From Lysobacteraceae bacterium (GTDB taxonomy: Bacteria > Pseudomonadota > Gammaproteobacteria > Xanthomonadales > Xanthomonadaceae): a stretch of DNA of 64,000 nucleotides. The stretch is from the NCBI GenBank assembly GCA_004297225.1, contig SCUI01000010.1, positions 248,001 through 312,000 of the forward strand, written 5' to 3'. The notes under the pieces are model-generated. The model saw only the letters and a list, made by a program, of their open reading frames with translations. It was not told the DNA's origin and searched no databases. Below, in pieces: positions 18,169-28,981 of this stretch (positions within the stretch are counted from its first letter, which is position 1; the number at the start of each line of letters is the position of its first letter). A program made the position numbers and the translations under genes.

Positions 18169-18422
18169 ATCCGCTGGACCGGTGGATCAGCCGGGGACAA
18201 GTTGTGGACAAGATCGCGCCGGCGCCGCCGGGCAAAAACTATCCACAGCTTGCGAGACCTCTGCGCGGGCCCGTGCCCACAGCGTTGGGCTCAGGAAAAA
18301 GCTTCAGGAATCAATTGGTTGGGTGAGTTATCACCGGTTTTCGGCGACACCATCTCCACCACTGTCCTTGATTTATCCATCCATTCAAAGCTGGGCAAGC
18401 ACTCAACGTTCAAGGGGTCCGC
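18169..18422. other. Probable chromosomal origin oriC (dnaA-dnaN gap)
   Basis: This 254-bp gene-free gap has several DnaA-box-like 9-mers against TTATCCACA: TTGTCCACA on the minus strand at 18203-18211 (one mismatch), CTATCCACA at 18239-18247 (one mismatch), and weaker TTATCACCG at 18328-18336 and TTATCCATC at 18373-18381. The part from about 18295 to 18400 is clearly more AT-rich than its surroundings and could be the unwinding element. In Xanthomonas the functional origin maps to the dnaA-dnaN region. The dnaN promoter must also be here. Confidence 0.8.
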
Positions 18423-19523
18423 ATGCGCTTCAGCCTGCAACGCGAAGTCTTCCTGAAACCACTCGCGCAAGTGGTCAACGTGGTCGAGCGGCGACAGACC
18501 CTGCCGGTGCTGGCCAACCTGCTGGTGCAGGTGCGGGGCGGACAGCTCTCGCTGACCGGTACCGACCTGGAAGTCGAAATGGTCGCCCGCCAGGCGGTGG
18601 ACGATGCCCAGGACGGTGAAACGACGATCCCGGCGCGCAAGCTGTTCGAGATCGTCCGCGCCCTGCCCGACGGCAGCAAGGTCACGGTGTCGCAGTCCGG
18701 CGACAAGGTCACCGTGCAGGCCGGCCGCAGCCGCTTCACCCTGGCCAGCCTGCCGGCGAACGACTTCCCGTCGGTGGACGAGGTCGAGGCGACCGAGCGC
18801 GTACGCGTGCCCGAGGCCGGGCTCAAGGAGCTGATCGAGCGCACCGCGTTCGCGATGGCCCAGCAGGACGTGCGCTATTACCTCAACGGCCTGCTGTTCG
18901 ACCTGCGCGAGCAGGGCCTGCGCTGCGTGGCCACCGACGGCCATCGCCTGGCGCTGTGCGAGGCGGCACTGGAGACCGGCGCCAACGCCAAGCGCCAGAT
19001 CATCGTCCCGCGCAAGGGCGTGACCGAGCTGCAACGGCTGCTCGAGGGTGGCGACCGCGAGCTGGAACTGGAGGTCGGGCGCAGCCACATCCGGGTCAAG
19101 CGCGACGATGTCACCTTCACCAGCAAGCTGATCGACGGCCGCTTCCCCGATTACGAGGCGGTGATCCCGATCGGCGCCGACCGCGAGGTGCGGATCGACC
19201 GCGAGGTGCTGCGCGCGGCCCTGCAGCGTGCCGCGATCCTGTCCAACGAGAAGTACCGCGGCGTCCGCGTCGAGGTGTCGCCGGGCCAGTTGAAGATCAG
19301 CGCGCACAACCCGGAACAGGAAGAGGCGCAGGAAGAGGTCGAGGCCGAGACCAAGGTCGACGGGCTGGCCATCGGCTTCAACGTCAACTATCTGCTCGAT
19401 GCCCTTTCCGCCTTGCGCGACGAGTTCGTGGTCCTGCAGCTGCGTGACGCGAATTCCTCTGCCCTGGTGCGGGAAGCCAGCAACGAGCGCTGCAGGCACG
19501 TGGTGATGCCGTTGCGGCTGTGA
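18423..19523 (+). CDS. dnaN: DNA polymerase III sliding clamp, beta subunit (366 aa)
   Basis: The beta clamp tethers replicative polymerase to DNA. The sequence begins MRFSLQREVFLKPLAQVVNV and shows the three-domain clamp pattern, with conserved RQTLPVLANLLV, YYLNGLLFDL, ATDGHRLALCE and a C-terminal MPLRL, which forms part of the peptide-binding pocket. Its length of 366 aa is standard. It follows oriC and is separated from recF by an unusual 367-bp spacer. Confidence 0.98.
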   Translation: MRFSLQREVFLKPLAQVVNVVERRQTLPVLANLLVQVRGGQLSLTGTDLEVEMVARQAVDDAQDGETTIPARKLFEIVRALPDGSKVTVSQSGDKVTVQAGRSRFTLASLPANDFPSVDEVEATERVRVPEAGLKELIERTAFAMAQQDVRYYLNGLLFDLREQGLRCVATDGHRLALCEAALETGANAKRQIIVPRKGVTELQRLLEGGDRELELEVGRSHIRVKRDDVTFTSKLIDGRFPDYEAVIPIGADREVRIDREVLRAALQRAAILSNEKYRGVRVEVSPGQLKISAHNPEQEEAQEEVEAETKVDGLAIGFNVNYLLDALSALRDEFVVLQLRDANSSALVREASNERCRHVVMPLRL

Positions 19524-19541
19524 CGTCCGGGGCCGCCATCG

Positions 19542-19557
19542 TGTTTCACGTGGAACG
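19542..19557. promoter_or_regulatory. parS: parS-like ParB site 1 (19 bp after dnaN)
   Basis: TGTTTCACGTGGAACG matches the general parS 16-mer TGTTTCACGTGAAACA at 14 of 16 positions. One half is the TTTCAC form, the other the TTCCAC form used in Pseudomonas. It is intergenic. ParB loads at parS and directs origin segregation; parA and parB are not in this window. Confidence 0.72.
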
Positions 19558-19601
19558 CCCGGCGCAGCCCGGGCGTTCTGCTTTGGTCGGTGCACGCGGG
19601 C

Positions 19602-19699
19602 GGTGCGGGGGCCTGCGGCTTTGGGCGAATGTCCCCCGGCATCCGCCTGCGGCGGCTGCCTCCTCCTTGATTTCGCCCAAAGCCGCAGGCCCCCGCACC
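19602..19699 (+). repeat. Structured inverted repeat, copy A
   Basis: Arms of 28 bp at 19602-19629 and 19672-19699 are perfectly complementary and enclose a 42-bp core. The core has its own inner hairpin: nine positions each side with one mismatch and a TGC loop. The shared core, 48 bp from ATGTCCCCCG to TTCGC, runs 19629-19676 and matches copy B on the other strand at 40 of 48 positions. It does not end in a T run, so it is not a standard terminator. Confidence 0.85.
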
Positions 19700-19748
19700 T
19701 CAGCTGGGGACATCAGCTTCCCACCCTCGGGCCGCCGCACCATCCGGG

Positions 19749-19850
19749 GCGTGGGAAAGGGTGGGGCCGGAGTGCGAAGTAAAGGAGGAGCCAGCGGCCA
19801 CAGGCCGCTGGCGGGGGACATGAGTACTCCGGCCCCGGCCTTTCCCACGC
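19749..19850 (-). repeat. Structured inverted repeat, copy B (opposite orientation)
   Basis: Outer arms at 19749-19773 and 19826-19850 pair at 23 of 25 positions. The inner hairpin CCAGCGGCC (19791-19799) / GGCCGCTGG (19803-19811) is perfect. On the minus strand the core reads ATGTCCCCCG...CTCCTCCTT...CTTCGC like copy A. The outer arm sequences are unrelated to those of copy A, although both pair. Differences in the inner stem are compensatory (see findings). Confidence 0.82.
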
Positions 19851-19890
19851 GGCAGGGAGTCAACAAGGCGGCTCGAGTCGAGGCATCGGC

Positions 19891-23560
<3,670 letters not shown>

Positions 23561-23665
23561 GGGGCGGCGCAGCACGCGCGACCTACATCGTTCGTTCAGG
23601 TGGATTGACGCCCCCTTCGCCGGGTGCCGGCTACAACGGTTTCCTGCCTGAATGGAGTCGGCCCG

Positions 23666-24487
23666 ATGAAGACCCTGCTGCTGTCGCTTGCGATCACCGC
23701 GACCCTGGCCGCCTGCGCGACCACCACCTCGCCCACCGGCCGCAGGCAGTACGTCGGCGCGGTCTCCCAGGCCGAACTCAACCAGCTGGGCGCGCAGGCC
23801 TTCGCCGAGCTGAAGCAGCAGAAGCAGCAGACCCCGAACGCGCAGCAGCGCGCCTATGTCTCCTGCGTCGTCGACACCGTGGTCGCGGCGCTGCCGCCGG
23901 ACTGGCGCACCGCCACCGGCAATACCGGCAACTGGGACGAGGCGGTGTTCCTGGACGAGGACGCCAACGCCTTCGCCCTGCCGGGCGGCAAGGTCGGCGT
24001 GTACACCGGCATCTTCGAGGTCGCCCGCAACCAGGACCAGCTGGCGGCGGTGATCGCCCACGAAATCGGCCACGTCGTCGCCCACCACCACGATGAGCGC
24101 ATCACCCGCCAGGCCGGCGCTTCCGGCGTGCTGCAGCTGGTCGGCGCGCTGCTCGGCTCGCGCTATGGCAGCGGCGTCGCCAACGCGGCGGTGCAGGGCG
24201 GCAGCATCCTCGCCCAGACCGGCTTTTTGCTGCCGGGTTCGCGCGCCCAGGAAACCGAGGCCGACGTGGTCGGCCAGCAGCTCATGGCCCGCGCCGGCTT
24301 CGACCCCCGCGCCGCGGTGAACCTGTGGCAGAACATGATCGCGGCCGGCGGCAGTCGTCCGCCGGAATGGATCTCGACCCACCCCGACCCGGAAAGCCGC
24401 ATCAACGAACTGCGCGCGCGCGCCAGCGACCTAGTGCCGGTGTTCGAGCAGGCCCGCGCGGCGGGGAAACGCCCCAACTGCGGCTGA
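23666..24487 (+). CDS. M48-family metalloprotease lipoprotein (273 aa)
   Basis: The start is ATG 23666 after GGAG; the signal MKTLLLSLAITATLAAC gives a clear lipobox (LAAC, Cys17). The zinc motif HEIGHVVAHH is followed about 55 residues later by ETEADVVG, whose Glu is the third ligand. It belongs to the small M48 periplasmic proteases such as LoiP/YcaL, which act on outer-membrane assembly substrates. In Xanthomonas a similar gene follows gyrB. Confidence 0.92.
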   Translation: MKTLLLSLAITATLAACATTTSPTGRRQYVGAVSQAELNQLGAQAFAELKQQKQQTPNAQQRAYVSCVVDTVVAALPPDWRTATGNTGNWDEAVFLDEDANAFALPGGKVGVYTGIFEVARNQDQLAAVIAHEIGHVVAHHHDERITRQAGASGVLQLVGALLGSRYGSGVANAAVQGGSILAQTGFLLPGSRAQETEADVVGQQLMARAGFDPRAAVNLWQNMIAAGGSRPPEWISTHPDPESRINELRARASDLVPVFEQARAAGKRPNCG

Positions 24488-24608
24488 CCGACGTGCGCCG
24501 AGCCAGCCTCGGGGGTGCGCCGGCGGGCGGTTTTCTGATAGCGTTTCCGGCTCGGTCCGGAGGCAGGGTCCTGTCTCCGCCGGAATCCGACAGAGCAGAG
24601 GTCCCCCA

Positions 24609-25727
24609 ATGAAGATGCCCTCCCGTCGATCCCTGATGATCGCCGTCTCCCTGGCCAGCATGGTCGCCGTTGCCGCTCCGGCCTGGGCGCAGGACTACGG
24701 CGTCGGCCGCCAGAGCATGCGCGAGAAGCGCGACGCGGCCCGGGCCGCGAAGAAGGGGGAGCAGCAGCAGGAAGTCGTGCAGCAGTACCCCGGCGCCACC
24801 CGCGACGAGCCCGAGGCGCGCGCCAGCCGCCAGGGCCTGAAGAAGCTGCAGGCGCTGCAGGAGACCTATGCCGCCGGCGACGCCGCCGCGACCATGGCCG
24901 CCGCCCGTGCGATCTACGAGGACGCCGACAGCAACGACTACGAGAAGGCCTTCGCCTACCAGGTGGCCGGCAACACCGCCGCCAACGAGGGCGACAGCGC
25001 CACCGCGGCCCAGCTGTTCGGGCAGGCGCTGGCCAGCAACGGCCTGGACAACAACAACCACTACACCGTGATGTTCAACCTCGCGGCGACGCTGTACGGC
25101 GAGGACAAGTACGCCGAGGCGCTGCAGGTGCTCGACCGCTTCATCGCCGAGACCAAGGCCGACAAGCCCGAGGTGTTCTCGCTGCGCGGCGGCCTGCTGA
25201 TGTCGCTGGAACGCTATGCCGAGGCCGCGGAACTGTATTCCGGGCAGATGGCCCTGCACCCGGACGATCGCTCGCTGCTGATGAATGCCGTCGCCGCGTA
25301 CCAGTCCAACGACCAGTTCGACAAGGCCGCCGAGCTGCTGGCCGCCGCACTGGACAAGGGCCAGCTGGCCGAAGCCAACGAGTACCGCGCGCTGTACGTC
25401 ACCTACATCAACGACGACCGCGACAAGGACGCGATCGCGGTGATCGAGAAGGGCATGGCCGCCGGCGTGCTGCAGCCGGGTCCGGACCTGGCCAAGGACT
25501 TCATGGTCCTGGGCCAGCGCGCCTACTTCAACGACGACGACGCGGTCGCCATCGAGATGTACAAGCGCGCCGCGTCCATGGCCGCCGACGGCGAGGCCTC
25601 GCTCAACCTGGCGAAGATCTACGCGCAGAACGGCCGCAAGGCCGAGGCCAAGGCCGCGGCCCAGGCCGCCCTGGACAAGGGCGTCAAGGACCCCGCGGAC
25701 GCCCGCAAGTTGCTTGGAGGCGGGTAA
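24609..25727 (+). CDS. Secreted tetratricopeptide-repeat protein (372 aa)
   Basis: A cleavable signal peptide (MVAVAAPAWAQ, cleavage near residue 29) is followed by a Lys/Arg-rich stretch. Then come helical repeats resembling TPRs, for example YEKAFAYQVAGNTAANEGDS and NQLFDKA-type units, ending with AEAKAAAQAALDKGVKDPADA. There are no catalytic motifs. It lies just before tonB-exbBD on the same strand, a position conserved in xanthomonads, which suggests a periplasmic role tied to TonB-dependent uptake; that is inference. Confidence 0.85.
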   Translation: MKMPSRRSLMIAVSLASMVAVAAPAWAQDYGVGRQSMREKRDAARAAKKGEQQQEVVQQYPGATRDEPEARASRQGLKKLQALQETYAAGDAAATMAAARAIYEDADSNDYEKAFAYQVAGNTAANEGDSATAAQLFGQALASNGLDNNNHYTVMFNLAATLYGEDKYAEALQVLDRFIAETKADKPEVFSLRGGLLMSLERYAEAAELYSGQMALHPDDRSLLMNAVAAYQSNDQFDKAAELLAAALDKGQLAEANEYRALYVTYINDDRDKDAIAVIEKGMAAGVLQPGPDLAKDFMVLGQRAYFNDDDAVAIEMYKRAASMAADGEASLNLAKIYAQNGRKAEAKAAAQAALDKGVKDPADARKLLGGG

Positions 25728-25773
25728 TACGTCGCAATTCCCGAACGCCCGCGATGGTACCGGCGTAAAGGAT

Positions 25774-25816
25774 TGGTATAAGCTTAGGGATTCCCGTGGC
25801 CGGAAATGGCCACGGG
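25774..25816 (+). promoter_or_regulatory. tonB leader: extended -10 and 5' hairpin
   Basis: TGG-TATAAG (25774-25782) looks like an extended -10. About 10 bp on, a perfect 9-bp hairpin, CCCGTGGCC (25793-25801) with GGCCACGGG (25808-25816) and a 6-nt loop, would sit at the very 5' end of the transcript, some 50 nt before the tonB ATG. No T run follows. No Fur-box-like sequence was recognised. Confidence 0.5.
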
Positions 25817-25868
25817 CCGACTTCTTCCGTGGCGCAGCTGCGCCAGGCCCCATCCGAGTTTCCCCCGC

Positions 25869-26528
25869 ATGACGCAACGCCAGCCGAGCGACCAAGAAGA
25901 TAGCGATGGCGGCCTGAACTGGCCCCGCATCACCGGCCTCTCCTTCGTATTCGCGGTCCATGCGGCGGCGCTGCTGCTGCTGCTCGCGCCGGTGTCGCCG
26001 CCGGGCCAGGAGAAGACCGACGAAGAAGTGACGCGCGTCGTCATCATCGAGCCGCCGCCGCCGCCCCCGCCGCCGCCGCCGCCGCCGCCGGAGCCGCCGA
26101 AGCCGCAGGAGATCAAGCAGCTGGCCCCGCCGCAGGCGTCGCCGATCCCGCCGCCGCCGGAAGAGCCGCCGGTCGTGTTCGACGAGCCGTCGCCGGTTGA
26201 CGTGCAGGCCCCGCCGCCGGCGCCGCCGGCGCCGCCCGCGCCGCAGCCCGACATCGGCGCCAGCGTGGACATCTCGTCCAAGAACATGAACCCGCCGCAG
26301 TACCCGCGCGATGAAATGCGCCGCGGCATCACCGGCACCGTCATCCTGGTCATCACCGTGGACGCCAGCGGCAACGCTACCGACGTCCAGGTCGAAAGCT
26401 CGAGCGGCAACCGCAATCTCGACCGTTCCGCGGTCAAGGCGGCGAGGAACTGGCGCTTCAACCCCGGCGTCACCGGCGGCCGCAAGGTCGGTGGCCGAGT
26501 CCGCGTCCCGGTCGAATTCAAGCTTTAA
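25869..26528 (+). CDS. tonB: TonB energy transducer (219 aa)
   Basis: TonB couples the inner-membrane proton gradient to outer-membrane receptors. The N-terminal anchor is at about residues 20-42 (ITGLSFVFAVHAAALLLLLA), including the conserved His. It is followed by a Pro-rich spacer with 13 consecutive prolines, then the C-terminal domain from PPQYPRDEMRRGITGTV to NWRFNPG. ATG 25869 (MTQRQPSDQ) is chosen; upstream codons extend into the leader hairpin. It is the first gene of tonB-exbB-exbD-exbD. Confidence 0.95.
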   Translation: MTQRQPSDQEDSDGGLNWPRITGLSFVFAVHAAALLLLLAPVSPPGQEKTDEEVTRVVIIEPPPPPPPPPPPPPEPPKPQEIKQLAPPQASPIPPPPEEPPVVFDEPSPVDVQAPPPAPPAPPAPQPDIGASVDISSKNMNPPQYPRDEMRRGITGTVILVITVDASGNATDVQVESSSGNRNLDRSAVKAARNWRFNPGVTGGRKVGGRVRVPVEFKL

Positions 26529-26582
26529 CGCTCCACCCCACCCGCTCCACAACCCAAACCACAACATCCAAAGGTAAGCGTC

Positions 26583-27356
26583 ATGCTGCAGGAAACCACT
26601 CAAGCCGCCGCTGCTACCGGGGGCAATGCTGCTTCCGCCCTGACGCAGATGGGCGTCGACCATCTGCTCGCGGAAATGATGTCCGACCCAGGCGCCTATG
26701 CGGTGTCCTGGGTGGTCCTCATCACCTTGTTGATCATGTCGGCGATGTCGGTCTACTGGATCGTCATCAACACCTTCAAGAACATCAGCCTGCGTCGTAG
26801 CGCCGACCGCGTCGTCAGCACGTTCTGGGAAACCCCGAACGCGCAGGACGCGATCCGCTACATGGAAGAACAGCCGCGCACCGAGCCGTTCTCCAAGATC
26901 GCGCTGGATGCCGCCCAGGCGGCCGCGCACCACCAGCGCAGCGACGGCTCCAGGCTGGCCGAGACGATGAACCGTTCCGAGTTCGTCGACCGCGCGCTGC
27001 GCCAGGCCGTCACCCGCGAGTCGATGCGCCTGGAATCGGGCCTGACGATCCTCGCCACCGTGGGCTCCACCGCGCCGTTCGTCGGCCTGCTGGGTACGGT
27101 GTGGGGCATCTACGGCGCCCTGATCCGCATCGGCGCCACCGGCCAGGCGTCGATCGACGCGGTCGCCGGTCCGGTCGGCGAGGCGCTGATCATGACCGCC
27201 CTCGGCCTGTTCACGGCGATCCCGGCGGTGCTGGCGTACAACTTTTTCGTCCGCCTGAACCGCGTCACGTACAACCAGTTCGACACCTTCGCGCACGACC
27301 TGCACGACTTCTTCGCCACCGGCTCGCGCGTCGGCGAAGCGGCCGCGAAGCGCTAA
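26583..27356 (+). CDS. exbB: ExbB proton-channel subunit (257 aa)
   Basis: ExbB forms the pentameric channel of the TonB motor. Three membrane segments are visible: about residues 37-58 (VSWVVLITLLIMSAMSVYWI), 160-182 (ILATVGSTAPFVGLLGTVWG) and 200-222 (EALIMTALGLFTAIPAVLAY). The conserved TGTVWGI-like and GEALIMTALGL blocks are present. It follows tonB by 54 bp and precedes exbD by 33 bp. Confidence 0.96.
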   Translation: MLQETTQAAAATGGNAASALTQMGVDHLLAEMMSDPGAYAVSWVVLITLLIMSAMSVYWIVINTFKNISLRRSADRVVSTFWETPNAQDAIRYMEEQPRTEPFSKIALDAAQAAAHHQRSDGSRLAETMNRSEFVDRALRQAVTRESMRLESGLTILATVGSTAPFVGLLGTVWGIYGALIRIGATGQASIDAVAGPVGEALIMTALGLFTAIPAVLAYNFFVRLNRVTYNQFDTFAHDLHDFFATGSRVGEAAAKR

Positions 27357-27389
27357 TCCGTCGAACCGCACCACCACGGAGTCAGGCCC

Positions 27390-27815
27390 ATGGCCTTCAG
27401 CACAGGTAGCGAAAGCGGCGCCCCGATGTCGGAGATCAACGTCACGCCCCTCGTGGACGTGATGCTGGTCCTGCTGATCATCTTCATGATCACAGCGCCG
27501 CTGATGTCGCACAAGATCAAGGTCGAGCTGCCGCAGGCGGACCTCGACCAGCGCGACGAGAAGGTGCCGCCGGCACCGCCGATCACGGTCACCGTGACCG
27601 CGGACGGCGACCTGTACTGGAACGACCAGCCGGTCAGCCCCAGCCTGCTGGAGAGCCAGCTCTCCGTCGAGGCGCAGAAGACCCCGCAGCCCGCGGTCAA
27701 CATCCGCGGCGACGAGACCACCAAGTACCGGGTGATCTCCGACGTGGTCAACACCGCGCAGGCGCAGGGCATCCGCAAGGTCGGCTTCGTGGCCACCAAA
27801 GAACGGCCGCGCTGA
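27390..27815 (+). CDS. exbD1: ExbD biopolymer transport protein, copy 1 (141 aa)
   Basis: A single transmembrane helix ([20 protein letters not shown]) carries the essential Asp in [11 protein letters not shown], and a periplasmic domain follows. Codon use is the GC-rich pattern of the neighbours throughout, unlike copy 2. It partners ExbB. Two exbD genes after exbB is the known Xanthomonas arrangement. Confidence 0.95.
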   Translation: MAFSTGSESGAPMSEINVTPLVDVMLVLLIIFMITAPLMSHKIKVELPQADLDQRDEKVPPAPPITVTVTADGDLYWNDQPVSPSLLESQLSVEAQKTPQPAVNIRGDETTKYRVISDVVNTAQAQGIRKVGFVATKERPR

Positions 27816-27828
27816 GGAGCACGCTTAG

Positions 27829-28239
27829 ATGGCTTTTTCGACCAACTCCGGTGGCGGTCCGATGGCGGACATCAACGTCACTCCGCTCGTCGACGTGATG
27901 CTGGTGCTGCTGATCATCTTCATGGTGACCGCGCCGATCCTGTCCTACCCGATCGACATCGACCTGCCGCAGGCAAGTCGGAAGCAGGAACAACGGCAGG
28001 ACCCCCCTGACCCTGTTGATCTGCGCATTGATGCGGCAGGCCAAGTGTATTGGAACGATAGCGTCGTGCCGCTGTCCGCGCTCCGCAGCATGATGGAGAC
28101 AGAGGTTCAGCGTGATCCCACGAATCAGCCGACTCTCCAGATCGACGTGGATAAGGAAGCAAACTACGGAGTCTTGGCAAAAGTCCTGGCTACTGCACGC
28201 AACGCTCAAATGGAGCGAATCGGCTTCGTAAAGAAATAG
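27829..28239 (+). CDS. exbD2: ExbD biopolymer transport protein, copy 2 (136 aa)
   Basis: It begins [20 protein letters not shown] and keeps the membrane helix with its Asp ([19 protein letters not shown]). The reading frame is complete to TAG 28237-28239. The first 130 bases share composition and wording with exbD1. From about 27970 onward codons ending in A or T (GTA, AAA, GGA, GAT, TTG) become common, and the downstream 700 bp stay AT-richer. The protein still looks functional ([20 protein letters not shown]). Confidence 0.93.
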   Translation: MAFSTNSGGGPMADINVTPLVDVMLVLLIIFMVTAPILSYPIDIDLPQASRKQEQRQDPPDPVDLRIDAAGQVYWNDSVVPLSALRSMMETEVQRDPTNQPTLQIDVDKEANYGVLAKVLATARNAQMERIGFVKK

Positions 28240-28305
28240 TATTGTTTAACTGGGTGATGCACCTGCATCAATATTTGCGCTTACCTACCTTTGAGAGAAA
28301 TTATT

Positions 28306-28334
28306 GCGCCGCCCAATGGGCGGCGCTTTTTTTT
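28306..28334 (+). terminator. Strong intrinsic terminator after exbD2
   Basis: A 9-bp GC stem, GCGCCGCCC (28306-28314) with GGGCGGCGC (28318-28326), has a 3-nt AAT loop. It is followed by eight T at 28327-28334. It ends the tonB-exbB-exbD1-exbD2 unit. Confidence 0.95.
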
Positions 28335-28346
28335 CAAATTTTGAAT

Positions 28347-28886
28347 CTAATTGCCCTGACAAGCGTATGGAGAGTGGAAAATCTTCACCCAGTTTCCCCC
28401 GCTTCCACCACATGAGTAAGTAGTGCTTCCCCCACCGAAGTCTGGCGTGCACCACGAGGACCCAAGCGAGTAGCCATCTGCGTACAGCGTCCCTCCACTA
28501 CAGGTCAGGGCAACCAGGTTTCCCCCAAGGGATTGTTGTGCCCTCCGCGTCAGCGGGCGCACGACAACTCTCTTCGTCAGCAGAGTAGCCAATTCTGGAT
28601 AATACGTGGCTCGCTGGAGTGAGATCGAGGTTGATCCGTTGTTTATAGAAGCATCTGACAGATCCACCAGCCGCAAACGACCCTCGACGCCGGCCTCATA
28701 CTCCAACAACTTTGCACTTATTGTTGCTGAACCGATTTTCATTTCGGCTTGACTTGCGGCGGCGGCGCCAGTCTCAGAATCAACCACAACTTTTTTGGCA
28801 ATCCAACCATCCAAGGCTGCCACGTTGAATCCCAGGCCCATGAGTACGCAGCCAACTGAGACAACAATCCAAGAATTCGCTCGCAT
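28347..28886 (-). CDS. Unrecognised exported protein in low-GC patch (179 aa)
   Basis: ATG 28886 has GGAGAG just upstream. Residues 6-24 (WIVVSVGCVLMGLGFNVAA) form an export signal. The mature part is about 155 residues with four cysteines (129, 146, 159, 176), which could form two disulfides, and a Gly/Ser-rich end (GGGSTTYSCGGSGGNW). I recognise no family. GC counted over 28561-28680 is 59 of 120, far below the flanking genes. It has its own promoter and lies between exbD2 and pdxJ. An acquired or lineage-specific secreted protein is likely; its function is unknown. Confidence 0.7.
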   Translation of the reverse strand: MRANSWIVVSVGCVLMGLGFNVAALDGWIAKKVVVDSETGAAAASQAEMKIGSATISAKLLEYEAGVEGRLRLVDLSDASINNGSTSISLQRATYYPELATLLTKRVVVRPLTRRAQQSLGGNLVALTCSGGTLYADGYSLGSSWCTPDFGGGSTTYSCGGSGGNWVKIFHSPYACQGN

Positions 28887-28942
28887 CGTTTCTCTCCATA
28901 CATAGGAAAAGACAATGCCGCGTATTGGGCCGGGCGAAATTG

Positions 28943-28971
28943 TTAGTACGCCGTTTTGGCTTCGCTGTCAA
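28943..28971 (-). promoter_or_regulatory. Promoter for the orphan exported protein
   Basis: Read on the minus strand, TTGACA (28966-28971) and TACTAA (28943-28948) are exactly 17 bp apart. The -35 is perfect and the -10 matches four of six. It lies in the 95-bp gap after pdxJ and about 57 bp before the ATG at 28886. Confidence 0.65.
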
Positions 28972-28981
28972 AGTATCAGGG

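Larger units (their letters stand above)
19524..19890. other. dnaN-recF spacer: no gene, two structured repeats and a parS-like site
   Basis: An open frame crosses this 367-bp spacer but its translation simply follows the repeat arms and has no protein features, so I call no gene. The spacer holds one parS-like site (19542-19557) and two large inverted structured repeats (19602-19699 and 19749-19850). A further stray GGGGACAT at 19706-19713 hints at a third, partial copy between them. Confidence 0.8.

Noticed and set aside
24558..24579. Imperfect hairpin in the leader of the TPR gene
   Set aside because: The 10-bp stem has a G-T pair and a 2-nt loop, with no T run and no support from context.
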